Source: Plantago ovata
Lineage: Eukaryota > Streptophyta > Magnoliopsida > Lamiales > Plantaginaceae
Reading direction: 5' to 3'
DNA length: 64,000 bases
NCBI GenBank assembly: GCA_028274465.1
Contig: CM051455.1
Span: 101,678,942-101,742,941, forward strand
The notes below the pieces were generated by a model. The model saw only the letters and a program-made list of their open reading frames with translations. It was not told the origin of the DNA and made no database searches. Both the position numbers and the translations under genes were made by a program. Position 1 is the stretch's first letter; each line of letters begins with the position of its first letter. Shown here in pieces: positions 48,276-59,377 of this stretch.

Positions 48276-49008
48276 TCTTTATATACATCTGTGTTTCCCA
48301 TTTTACTTTCTCTCGCTTCTTCTTCTTCTTCGGCTTCTTCGATCCATCTCCAAACTCAACCAATTCAAGCAAAGTTTAGCTCAAATTGAAGCATATCCAA
48401 CAAGGAGTTCGAATCCCTAATAAATTTGGAGGTTTTTCAACAATTTGAAAGGTAATTAACGTAACCCTAAATTTTGGTTTTTTTTTTAATTTGTTGCTCA
48501 TTTTAATTTTGCTTTTGATTGAATTTTTTCTATGTTTATTGGAGGCTAGGGTACGAGCAGCAAGGCACCTCCACCGCCACCGCGCCAGACCGCCACCAAC
48601 ACTTCCTTTCTCCCTCTCTTCCCCATTTAAAAGGTTAGTAAACCTAACTGTACTTTTAATTTCAGTTTAATTATTAATTTTAATTTAGGGTATGTTAATT
48701 TTAATTTAGGGCTTAGGGTTTCTTGATTGAATTTGTTAATTTAGAAACTTGTTAATTGTTAATTTAGGGTTTAGGTTTACTTCTTTTCCTCTCCAGATCT
48801 TCTACTTCTAGAAATGGTTAATGCTTAATGTAACTCAATTCTTAATTTAACTCAATAAAGCAAAAAAAAAAAAAAAAGATTAATTAACTGAATAAGAGAA
48901 AAAAATGTGACTGCAACGAACAAAGATTAGAAAGATAGAAAATATAAAAAGTTGAATTTTTATTAATAATATAGTTTACATATAAGTTTCATCTATCAAT
49001 AGCTAATT

Positions 49009-49330
49009 CTAGTCACTCTTCATCCCCGCGTCCTCGTCCTCGGAGCTTGACTCCTCATTCAAGAGCGACCAGTCGGTGACATCCTTTGGATCGACAAACT
49101 GCTGTTGACATAGCTTGCAGAAGACCCTTGGTCTTCGAAGTACTCAACCTCCTTGTGCTCACAAGGGGGATGAGTAGGAGATTTGAGAGGAGTTGGAGGA
49201 AACGCCTCTTTGAGAGCTTCCTCCATTTCAGCCCATATCTCGGGCTCAACTCGTGGTGGGGGAGAAGGTTGGGGGGGGGGGGGGGAAGGGGGGGTGTATC
49301 TTCAAATCTGAATTCGTTAGGGTTTTCCAT
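49009..49330 (-). pseudogene. CACTA-encoded unknown gene, copy 1
   Basis: Starts MENPNEFRFEDTPPLPPP at 49330-49328 and points toward the left terminus. A run of 14 G on the plus strand (49271-49287) in the proline-coding part gives a frame change. The C-terminal part reads CEHKEVEYFEDQG, then after one lost base FCKLCQQQFVDPKDVTDWS and SSSEDEDAG before TAG at 49009. Alternatives read by simple translation hide this. Confidence 0.55.
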
Positions 49331-51587
49331 AGTTGAGTGAGAATATGTTAAAATTATGTGCCTTGTTATAGTTGGTGTTGGGAATACTAAGAGACAAATA
49401 CACTTTATTATGCATGTATTTATGTACACATTCATGTATAGGTAAAAATTTATGTAATTATGACCATGTATGAGAAACATTTATGAGGCATATATATGTT
49501 CCATGCATATATTCGTAGTATTTGTAATATGTTAATATTAGTCCGTTTTAAAAATAAAAAATGTTAATATTGATAAACATTTTATATAAGCTATAAACTG
49601 AACTAATACGTTTACTATCGATCATTGTGAATCATGTAATCATGATTCACAATTAGGGAAGCTATGTAAAGACAGAAACAAGAAGAAGGAGATCCACCAT
49701 TACAAAAGAAACATAGTACTACTTGTAACGGTACCAATTTTTTTAAAATAAAATATTTTATCAGAAAATAAAGAAATTTTAGAATTGGAAAGTAACGGTA
49801 GTCAATAAATGCAATAACAGGCTTTGACGCCAAAACGCTTACAAAATCAAAAGAATAACGGTTCAACGGTAACTAAAATAATTCAAAATAACCAAATCCA
49901 ACGGATAGTGAAGAATTTAAATAGTTTTTCTTCTTATTTCGAAAGAACATAAATCCCATTGTAACACCCAATCCCAACTCTCAGTCGCTGGATGCCTAAA
50001 CTTGATCTTCTTCAACAAAATCTACAAGGAGGAATTTTGAAAACATAAAGAGTGTGAGATAAAAGATCTCAGTGAGGTTCTAAGTTTAATAGACACAAAA
50101 TAAACGGCTTTGAAAACAAACATTTGTAGCAAGCAAAGCAGTAACAGAAACAAATAACATAGCAGAGACAGACAATAACAGATAAGGTAAAGTCCGTTGG
50201 TGCAGCCCGTCTTATTACTCCTACTCCCAGAATGCCCTTATAGCTCCCTCCATAGGGTACAACTCTAGACAAGAACAGAAACATAACCTCCGACCCTAAT
50301 AGACCTCAGCGACTTCTGCCTCGCGTCTATAAGGGAATAGACTAGGAAATAACCAAATAAACCCGATAGTCCACACTACCAAAGTCTACCTAGTTACAAC
50401 CTAATCGACCGGTCACACAGAAACAGACAGAAACAATAAAAGATAAAGTGCTCGGATGACCGAGTTACATTCCTGCAGAAGAGTCAGTACAAACAGAACA
50501 ACACCGTACATAATAAGTAAAAAATGGTCATGCATAGGGCATATTTAATTTTAAAGCAGTAGCATACAAAATACAATACATATATGTATATATACATGCA
50601 TAGCACATTGCCTTCCAGGTTTTAAAAACAAACAAACTTTGGGGTGAACACTCACCTTAAACTTTGCGAGCAACGGTCCATGAAAACACAGCGACTTAAG
50701 AGCTAACGAACGGAACACCTAAACAGAATGTGTCTAGTTACTAACTAGAAGTCGAAACGAAAGTTAAACGGATAAAGTAAAAGGTCGGAGAAGTGGCAAA
50801 GGTGGGGTTCAAACTTTTGACTTCTAAGTTAGACTAACAAGAACCTAACAACCTAGGCTAGCAAGTCAAGTAGTTTTTAAAGTCAAAGATAGTAAGTACA
50901 TAATTGTAGTTTTTAGAAATCAACTTTTGAAATTACTAAAACACCCTCAGTAGTAAATTGCAAAACAGAACAACACTTTTAAGTATTATCGAAACAGTCC
51001 TCAATTATGTACCGTCGCTATATGTTAGCGATCCGTCGCTATATGTTAGCGATCCGTCGCTAAACACCAATAGCGACGGAAAGTCCGTCGCTAAATAGGA
51101 CGTCACGAAAAGTGGCTTCGCTAAAAAATAAAGAGACGGTTAATATTATCTGTCGCTATATGTAGCGACGGTTCAGTTTATCCGTCGCTATATTGTTGTT
51201 GATCAACATAGAGACGGATGACTTTATCCGTATCTATAAATAACGACAGATTATGTATTCCGTCGCTAAAGCTAAGGGACACGTGTCATTCCCTTGCGAG
51301 GGGAATTTGGCGACGGATAAACTAATCCGTCGCTAACTTCTCTGTTTTTTTTTTTTTAAATTGATTTTTTGTTTTACTGAATTTATGTAAAAAATTGTTA
51401 TTTTAACTCAAAATTGAGTATGACTAACAAAATATATACGATTGATTCATTTTACGATAATCGAAATTTCAATAAAAAACTAAAAGTGTACGTACAAAGA
51501 AACTAAAAGGTACGAAGATAATCATTAAAATAAACGAGAATCCTAAAATGTACGGATAACGAATAACAATCCTAAAAAGCACTAATC

Positions 51588-52307
51588 CTACGGGCACTCC
51601 ACTGACCAACCGACCCCTTCAGCCGTCAACGCCCCATCCCTATGTGCCTGCTCACGGGTCACATGGTTCTGCCACGATTCCAGCCACAGATCCCGATTCT
51701 CCAGATTGAGGTACTCAACCCATTCTTTATGCCGAAAGTACCTTTCCTTGGCATAATAAATCGAATGCCTGTGAATCTTTTCCGCCCAGATGTTGAATAC
51801 CCTCAATATATCCTCTGCCTTAGCAGGAAGGACATAGTAGTATTTGTGCAACACAACAATCCCACATCAGTATTCCTGCAACACAACAATCCCACAAAAA
51901 ATCCCAAGAATAGATACTATAGGCAATGCCCCAAACAAATAATGTGCGTACACGTATATAATTAAGGCAATGCCCCAAGAATCAAATATAGAAATAATCA
52001 AGTAAAGATAGTAAAGTACCTGCAATTCTTCTCACTTCACGGGTCGAGGAACCGTAGCCCACCTTTCTCCGCCACTCCCAGGAGCCGTAAAGAACTCTCT
52101 TTTCATGAGCATTGAAATCCTTCTAGAAGCCCAGGTAGGTTCAAATCTGTCACACATTTTGACCGATTAAAAGTTGGAGTACCAACAACTATATATATAA
52201 GAACAATTAAATACCAATTTATTAAGAACTTACTTAGATCCCTTGGTGGACAATACTGGCTTCCCATTGATAAGTCGAGGGCCGCCCGGTTGTTGTGCTT
52301 GATCCAT
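51588..52307 (-). pseudogene. TNPA-like (Ptta/En/Spm) transposase-family gene, copy 2
   Basis: Exons: 52307-52234 (MDQAQQPGGPRLINGKP), 52146-52020 (RRISMLMKREFFTAPGSGG, ERWATVP, then a TGA), and 51847-51588 (KYYYVLPAKAEDILRVFNIW, WQNHVTREQAHRDG, GVGWSVECP). The arrangement resembles short plant transposase proteins of the Ptta/En/Spm group that bind subterminal repeats, though it is much shorter. The exon 3 acceptor AG has become AC and exon 2 ends with a stop, so this copy is inactive. Confidence 0.55.
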
Positions 52308-52417
52308 GGAAACTAATATACATATAGCATCATCACACTCAAATACAAAACACTAAAATACAAACTCTTAATGTGTTTAGACAAATACAAGATGTGTTTA
52401 GACAAATACAAGCTTAT

Positions 52418-52533
52418 ATGTGAACACGAAAGGATGTCTGGATCTTTAGGATCTTGAAATTTCCATCTTTAGTTACTGACTAAAGATGGAGACTTCAAAC
52501 TCCTAAACATCCAGACACATTTCTTACTCACAT
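52418..52533. repeat. CACTA hairpin, copy in element 2
   Basis: Arms 52418-52473 and 52479-52533 pair over about 55 nt with several mismatches and a loop of about 5 nt. The stem contains GTCTGGATCTTTAGG. It sits between the two divergent genes. Confidence 0.85.
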
Positions 52534-52857
52534 ACTACATTATATATATACAACTTATTAATAATAGAGGGTTTACATGATTATGACCCAAGGTAAGCCT
52601 AAACCAACACATCGGAACTAATATACATATATCATCATCACACTTTCTAAAATGATTAGATATTATCAAAAATTCTTTAATTTCGAAAATCCTAAAAGTC
52701 ATTACATAAATGATAGCCTCATAAATTTTTCCCTATACATGAATGTGGCTACATGAATGTGTACATTAATACATTAACAATAAAATGTATTTGTCTTTTA
52801 GAATTACCAACACCAACTATAATAAGTCACCTAAGTTTAACATATCCTCACACAAAT

Positions 52858-53168
52858 ATGGAAAACCCTAACAAATTCAGGTTTGAAGAAACACCCCACA
52901 TTCCCCCCACCTTCTCCCCCACCACAAATTGATCCCGAAATATTGGCTGAAATAAAAGAAGCTCTCCAAGAGGCATTTCCTCCATCTCCCCCAAATCTCC
53001 TACTCTTCCCCTTGTGAGCACAAGGAGGTTGAGCACTTAGAAGACCAAGGAGTCTTCTGCAAGATATGTCAACAACAACTTTTGAAACCAAAAGATGTCA
53101 TCGACTGGTCGCTCCTACATGAGGAGTCAAGCTCCGGGGACGAGGACGAGGGGATGAAGAATGACTAG
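52858..53168 (+). pseudogene. CACTA-encoded unknown gene, copy 2
   Basis: MENPNKFRFEETP begins at 52858 and frame changes follow in the proline/serine part. The C-terminal frame is open: SSPCEHKEVEHLEDQG, FCKICQQQLLKPKDVIDW, then acidic SSSGDEDEGMKND and TAG at 53166. The CxxC (CKIC) and upstream Cys-Glu-His suggest a small metal-binding patch, an inference only. Confidence 0.55.
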
Positions 53169-55702
53169 AATTAGCTACTGAAACTTGAATGTAAACTATA
53201 TTATTAATAAAAATTGAACTTTTTATATTTTCTATGTTTCTAATCTTTGTTCATTGCAGTCACGTTTTTTGTTTCTTATTGAGTTAATTATTAAGCATTT
53301 CCAATTAAATTAAGAATTGATTTACATTAACCATTCATCATTTCCAGAATCGTTTTCAGATGTAAAAAAAATGAAAAAAAAAAAAAAAAGGCAGTGAAGT
53401 AGATGAAATGCAGAGGAAAAGAAATAAACATAAACCCTAAACTAACAATTAACAATGAACAAGTTTCTAAATTAACAAATTGAATGAATAAACCCTAAAC
53501 CCTAAATTAAAATTAACATTTCCTAAATTTAAATTAATAAACTGACAGTAGGATTCCTAACCTTTTATATGGGGAACAGAGGGAGAAAGTGAGCGCCGGT
53601 CCGGCGGTGGCATGGCGGAGGCGGAGGCGGTGGAGGTGTCTTGCTCCTCATACCCTATCATCCAATAAACATAGAACAAACAATCAAAATCACTATCAAA
53701 ATCAAAATTACTATTAAAATGAAAAATATCCAAAATTTAGGGTTTATGTTAATTACCTCAAACTGTTGACAAAACCTCCAAATTGATTAGGGATCGACCT
53801 CCTTGTTGGATAGGATTCGATTTGATATACAATTTGCTTGAATTGGTTGAGTTTGGAGATGGATTGATCGAAAAAGAAGGAGCAGAAACGAAGAACTCGA
53901 ACAAATGGAGAAGAAGAGAAATGAGGAAGAAGAAACGTCTACTGTCTGTATAACGGCACCTAGCGACAGATTCTTTCATCCGTCGCTATATTTTTCTTCA
54001 TTTATTTATTTTCCTTTTTTCCTTCATAAAAAATAGACTGGTCAACATACTTAGCGACAGATAAATTTAATTTATCCGTCGCTCATATAGCAACGGATAA
54101 GTCCTATCCGTCTCTTAAGTAAAAACGAACTGGATGTTTCGTGACACGAACTAAGCTTAGAGCGCGGTTCGTGTCCATCCGTCGCTAAATAGCGACGGAT
54201 GTCCGTCCCTTATGTTCCGCCGCTAAATGGCTGTTTTCTTGTAGTGAAACCTGATTTAACAGTTTAGTCCAGAGCACATGAAATTACCATTTTACCCTCA
54301 AAACGTAAATTATCAAAATGCCCTTTACAGATTAAATTACGATAATATAATCACGGTTTTCAGAAATCAACATAACAGGAGTCCACGGTCATTACACTAA
54401 ATCCGATCAGTCCAGGTCAAAGAATGAAATTACTATTTTGCTCCTCAGTTCAAAATTGCATAAAGGTCCTTTTAGGTTTCCAGAATTCTCAAAAAGGTCC
54501 TCACATGTTCTAGTCATAACAAAATAGTCCAAAATTACTAATTATCCCTAATGTCAAATTGCAAAACAGTCCCCAACCAATTATTAAACTTCATACTAGT
54601 CAATGACAGTCAAATGCGGTCAACATGCCCAAATCAGAGATCGAACAGTCTCAAGTGGTCAAAAACAGTCAAAATCGGTCTAGGTCCAGGGATTTAGGGT
54701 TCGATCAACAGGGGTAAATTCGTCCAAAAGAGAAAATACAGGAAAATGAAAAAACGAAGAGGAGAAGAACGTTTACCTTCGAACGGGACCATAGAGGATT
54801 GAACTGAGAATCAAAAAGGAACAAAAGCATTAAACGGGATCCCATATGCGAATCGGATCTAGAACGAGCAAAACGGAGGGAGTTGAAAGCTTACCGAAAA
54901 TTGATGATCGAAACAGAGACTGAATAGAACTCTGACGGTGCAGAGGCGTAGAGGGGCGATGACAGGCGGCCAGAGATGAACCGCGGCGAAGATGAGGGTA
55001 CTGGAGCTGAGCGAATCGGAGCGAGGCAGCACAGAATCGGTCTGGGCGGAAGGAAACGGAGCAGAATCGGCCGGCAAGGGGACCGACGAACTGAACGGAG
55101 CAGAACCCAGCTCCGGTTGATGATGACGAACGATGATGTGATCGTTTTGATGATGATGGGAGGATGGTGACGACAATTGAAATGAAGAAGATGATGAAGG
55201 AGTTAAATTTGATGTTGATGATGAAGGTCACGATGATGATGATGAATTGTCGTGTTATTGCGGATGATGATGGAGGCACAATGATAAAGTGAAAATTGAA
55301 AGAAAGAAAAAAGAAAAGGTTTTATTCTCCAGTTTCTTGAAGGTGGCGTGAATGGGAGGAGAATGAGGAAAGGATGGAGACTAATTAGGGTTAGGGTTTT
55401 AGGAGATTGGGCCATCAAAATGGGCTTGAGCGAAAATGGGCGACGAGATTGGGCCAAGAGAAAAGGCCAGCAATCAAACCCACACGATTTGGGCCAAGGG
55501 AAGAGAAAAATCAGATTGCTAGTTAGCCCACGAGCGGGACGAGACGAATTACTACTATGCGAATTTTTTAAAGCCGAATTCGATTGCGCGGGAAAGAAAT
55601 TAATTAAATTACCGAGTAAAATAACTTATTCAGGTAATTAAATAAAAAATAAAACTTTAAAATTGGGTAGAAAATACGGGATGTTACACTACTGGTAATT
55701 AA

Positions 55703-55838
55703 AAATGTAGTATGTGAGCAAGAAAGGTGCCTGGATCTTTAGGAGCTTGAAGTCTCCATCCTAAAAAAATAATGACTAAAGATGGAGACTTCAAGCTCCT
55801 AAAGATCCAGACACCTTTCTTGCTCACATACTACATTT
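55703..55838. ncRNA. Near-perfect long hairpin in CACTA left half
   Basis: Arms 55703-55760 and 55781-55838 are 58 nt each with one mismatch and a 20-nt loop. The stem contains CTGGATCTTTAGGAGC. If transcribed, it would be a strong substrate for Dicer-like enzymes. Related hairpins are at 52418 and 57386. No transcript evidence is available from sequence. Confidence 0.6.
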
Positions 55839-56153
55839 CTTTTATAATCATGTAAACCATATATATAGATTGATGACTAGAAGTTTAGTTAAATATGGTA
55901 TAGTGTGGTATGCATGCATAAAAAATACAACCACACTGGCCTTCGGATACGCCATCACTTCCATTACTAGATAGTGTCGGTGTGTCCGAGGGACAGTGTG
56001 TTTGTACTTCGGTGATCATGTAAACCATATATTCTTAAGAAGTTGTATATATACTGGCCTTAGATAAGTTATTGATAAGCTATCATGGTTCATGGTTATA
56101 AGGTCTATCATGGTTCATACTTAACTTTTATACATACAACCACAATTAACGGG

Positions 56154-56879
56154 GATGGTCAAGCACAGCCCCAGAGCGGCCCTCGGCTGATCAATGGGAA
56201 ACCAGTACTGTCCATTGTGGAGGGTTCTAAGTAAGTTCTTAATAAGTTGGTATTTAATTGTTTTTATATATAGTTGTCGGTACTCCATTTATTAATCTTT
56301 CAAAATGTTTGGCAGGTTTCACCCGTCTTTAGCTGTTAGAAGGATCAAAATGATTATGAAAAGAGAGTTTTGGACGCCTCCTGGGAGTGGCGGAGAAAGG
56401 TGGGCTACGGTTCCTCTTCCCGTCAAGGAGCACTTTTTCGAATAATTCAAGGTACTTTACTATCTTTACTTGAATATTTCTAATTCTTGCTTTCTGGGGC
56501 ATTGCCTTTACTATATCTGTGTACATTATCTTTTCTTGGGGCATTGCCTTTACTATATCTGTGTACATTATCTATTCTTGGGGCATTGCATTTACTATAT
56601 CTGTTTGGAATGCACGTAGTTGGCATGAATTGTGACTAATGTTGGATTGTTGCAATGTTGCAGAAATACTACTATATCCCTCCTGCCAATACCGAGGAGA
56701 TATGGAATGAATTCAACATCAAGGCGGAACGCATCCACATGCAATGGGTTCGGTACATTAATCCGGACCATCAGACGCTGTGGGATGAGATGTTTGAGAA
56801 CCACGTGACCCGTGAGCAGGCACATAATGATTGGACGTTGCAGGCTGAAGGTGTCGGTTGGATAGTGGAGAGCCCATAG
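56154..56879 (+). pseudogene. TNPA-like gene, copy 1 (left half)
   Basis: Exons: 56154-56230 (GPRLINGKPVLS; the start ATG has mutated to ACG-like sequence), 56316-56451 (FHPSLAVRRIKMIMKREFW, GGERWATVPLPVKEHFFE, then TAA), and 56664-56879 (KYYYIPPANTEEIWNEFNIK, ENHVTREQAHNDW, GVGWIVESP, TAG). Splice sites are good. Loss of the start and the in-frame stop in exon 2 make it inactive as written. Confidence 0.55.
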
Positions 56880-57019
56880 GATTAGTAATTTATTAGTGTT
56901 TTTAGGATTGTTAGTCCATCTCCGTACATTTTAGAATTCTCGTTTGTTTTAATGTTTATCTTCATACCTTTTAGTTTGTTTGTACGTACACTTTCAGTTT
57001 TTTAATGAAATTTAGATTC

Positions 57020-57275
57020 CCGTAGCCCACCTTTCTCCGCCACTCCCAGGAGGCGTAAAGAACTCTCTTTTCATGAGCATTGAAATCCTTCTAGAAGCTA
57101 TAGTAGGTTGAAACCTGTCACACATTTTGAAAGATTAAAAGTTGGAGTACCGACAACTATATATACAAGAACAATTAAATACCAATTTATTAAGAACTTA
57201 CTTAGATCCGTTGGTGGACAATACTAGAAGCCCATTGATCCGTCGAGGGCCGCCCGGTTGCTGTGCTTGATCCAT
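57020..57275 (-). pseudogene. TNPA-like gene, truncated copy at the composite junction
   Basis: Minus-strand exon 1 (57275-57202, GPRRINGLLVLS) and part of exon 2 (57114-57020, RRISMLMKREFFTPPGSGG) end abruptly after GGGCTACGG. There the plus-strand 3' flank of copy 1 (ending GAAATTTAGATT) meets it. This is the breakpoint of the composite element. Confidence 0.65.
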
Positions 57276-57385
57276 AGAAACTAATATACATATACCATCA
57301 TCACACTCAAATAAAAAACACAAAAATACAAACTCTTGATGTGTTTAGACAAATACAAGATGTGTTTAGACAAATCCGTCGTTAT

Positions 57386-57501
57386 ATGTGAACACGAAAG
57401 GGTGTCTGGATCTTTAGGATCTTGAAATCTCCATCTTTAGTTACTGACTAAAGATGGAGACTTCAAACTCCTAAACATCTAGACACATTTCTTGCTCACA
57501 T
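57386..57501. repeat. CACTA hairpin, copy in right half
   Basis: Inverted arms 57386-57441 and 57447-57501, same family as the one at 52418 and closely similar to it. Confidence 0.85.
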
Positions 57502-57964
57502 ACTACATTATGTATATACAATTATTAATAATAGAGGGTTTACATGATTACGATATTGAACTAAACTTTGAGAATAGTTGAAATACGCTGGTACAGTAGC
57601 AACGGCATTAGAAATGTTGTTGTTACGGTACCAGCATACTACAATCATTCACAAGCCCAGGCCAAGTACCATACTATTCATCAATCTATATATATGGAAG
57701 TGATGGTGTGTCCGAAGGACAGTGTGTTTGTATTTTATATGCATATACGTATATCATCATCACACTTTATAAAATGATTACATATTACCAAAAATCCTTT
57801 AATTTCGAAAATCCTAAAAGTCATTACATAAATGTATGCCTCGTAAATTTTTCCTATACATGAATGTGTACATTAATACATTAACAATAAAGTGTATTTG
57901 TCCTTTAGAATTCCCAACACCAACTATAAGAAGTCACCTAATTTTAACATATTCTCACACAAAT

Positions 57965-58263
57965 ATGGAAAACCCTAACAAATTCAGGTTTGAAGAAACA
58001 CCCCCACATTCCCCCCCACCTTCTCCCCCACCAAAAGTTGATCCCGAAATATTGGCTGAAATGAAGGAAGCTCTCCAAGAGGCATTTCCTCCATCTCCCC
58101 CCAAATCTCCTACTTCCCCCCTTGTGAGCACAAGGAGGTTGAGCACTTCGAAGACCAAGGAGTCGTCTGCAAGATATGTCAACAACAACTTTAGGAACCA
58201 AAAGATGTCATCGACTGGTCGCTCCTACATGAGGACGAGGACGAGGGGATGAAGAGTGACTAG
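57965..58263 (+). pseudogene. CACTA-encoded unknown gene, copy 3
   Basis: The longest open N-terminus: MENPNKFRFEETPPHSPPP, VDPEILAEMKEALQEAF, PPSPPKSPTSP. A frame change after the proline part hides CEHKEVEHFEDQGVVCKICQQ, then a TAG, PKDVIDWSLLHED and TAG at 58261. Its acidic segment is shorter than in copies 1 and 2. It faces the right terminus. Confidence 0.55.
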
Positions 58264-58479
58264 AATTACCTATTGATGGATGAAACTTTTATATGTAATC
58301 CATATTATTAATAAAAATTCGACTTTTTATATTTTCTATCTTTCTCAGTTAGTTAATCATGTCTTTTTCTTTTTGCTTATTGAGCTAATTATTAAGCATT
58401 TCCAAAATTGAGTTAAATTAAGAACTGAGTTACAATAAGCAGTAAGCATTTCATTTCCAGAAACCTAATTAGGGATTCG

Positions 58480-58640
58480 AACTACCCTAAACCCTAAATA
58501 ACAATTAAAAGTCAAGAAACCCTAAACCCTAAATAAAAATTAACATACAGTTTCCAGAAAGCTAATTAGGGATTCGAACTACCCTAAACCCTAAATAAAA
58601 ATTAAAAGTCAAGAAACCCTAAATAAAAATTAACATACAT
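58480..58640. repeat. Interstitial CCCTAAA-rich stretch inside CACTA
   Basis: Several CCCTAAACCCTAAATAA-like words and a duplicated phrase GATTCGAACTACCCTAAACC lie here and, more weakly, at 53480-53520 in element 2. The plant telomere word recurs, but not as a regular array. Confidence 0.7.
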
Positions 58641-59084
58641 TAAATCAAAATTAATAAACTGAAATTAAAAGTATAGGGAAACTAACCTTTCAAATTGGTC
58701 CGGCGGTGCGGTGGCGGTGGCGGTGAAGGTGGAGGTGTCTTGCTAATCGTACCTAGCCTCCAATAAACATAGAACAAATTCAATCAAAATCAAAATCAAA
58801 ATCAAAATCGAAAATCAAAATCAAAATCAAAATCAAAAATCAAAATCACAATCAAAAACCCCAAAATTTAGGGTTTTTGTTAATTACCTTTCAAATTGAC
58901 GAAAAACCTCCAAATTAATTAGGGATTCGAACTCCTTGTAGGATAGGGTTTGATTTGAGCTCAAATTTGAATGAATTTGATGAGTTTGGAGATGGATTGA
59001 TGAAGTCGAAGAAGAAAAACGAGAGGAAAAGAGAGAAAGAGAGAAGAGCAGAAATGGGGAAGAAGGAAGGTCGCTCGTCTGTAT

Positions 59085-59377
59085 ATGAGGACTTAGCGAC
59101 GGATAACGTATTCCGTCGCTAAGTGATATTTTATTTATTTTTTTTCAATTTTCTTTTAACTAAAAAACGCTTGGTCAACAGATTTAGCGACGGATCACAT
59201 TATCCGTCGCCCACATAGAGACGGATAATATTAATCCGTCATTAATTAGAACACGAACTCAATCTTTCTGGGCACGAACTGAGCATAGAGCGCAGTTCGT
59301 CCTTATCCGTCGCTAAGTAGCGACGGATGGTATCCGTTTCTATCCATCCGTCGCTAAAAGGCTGTTTTCTTGTAGTG
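59085..59377. repeat. CACTA right subterminal repeats
   Basis: TAGCGACGGAT words and their inverses run up to the TTTTCTTGTAGTG terminus, mirroring 47993-48275 closely, including the shared words GAACTGCGCTCTA and GTTGACCAAGC. Confidence 0.85.

Larger units (their letters stand above)
51005..54246. mobile_element. CACTA element 2 inside the solo LTR
   Basis: Right end TTTTCTTGTAGTG at 54246, with subterminal TAGCGACGGAT words (53955-54235). The left side has subterminal repeats (51005-51340) but no readable CACTA, so that terminus is lost or mutated. Inside, from left to right: TNPA-like gene (minus), hairpin, unknown gene (plus). This is the only copy that keeps the TNPA-side end and shows the complete family layout. 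Confidence 0.7.
49960..55688 (-). mobile_element. Probable gypsy-type solo LTR split by a CACTA insertion
   Basis: Left edge TGTAACACCC (49960) and right edge GATGTTACA (55688) make inverted LTR ends. The two parts, 49960-51004 and 54247-55688, share wording such as AAATTGCAAAACAG and ACCATTTTACCC, together about 2.5 kb. No 5-bp duplication matches (CCCAT left, CTACT right). No gag or pol is seen, so it is read as a solo LTR. Open frames at 54830-55641 have no known domain. Confidence 0.5.
47993..59377. mobile_element. Composite CACTA element with two same-side ends
   Basis: The left end is CACTACAAGAAAACA (47993), the right end its complement, TTTTCTTGTAGTG (to 59377). Both ends run into the same subterminal set of TAGCGACGGAT words and the same leader. 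Order inward from each end is terminus, unknown gene, hairpin, TNPA-like gene. The left half keeps its TNPA-like gene to 56879 and stops near 57019, where a truncated inverted copy of that gene begins the right half. So two half-elements are fused head to head. A solo LTR (49960-55688) interrupts the left half. No matching 3-bp duplication flanks it (GGA left, CAC right). Confidence 0.7.

Noticed and set aside
54830..55641. Open frames near the right part of the solo LTR
   Set aside because: Ser- and His-rich sequence from simple GATGAT-like repeats, no domain and no splice support.
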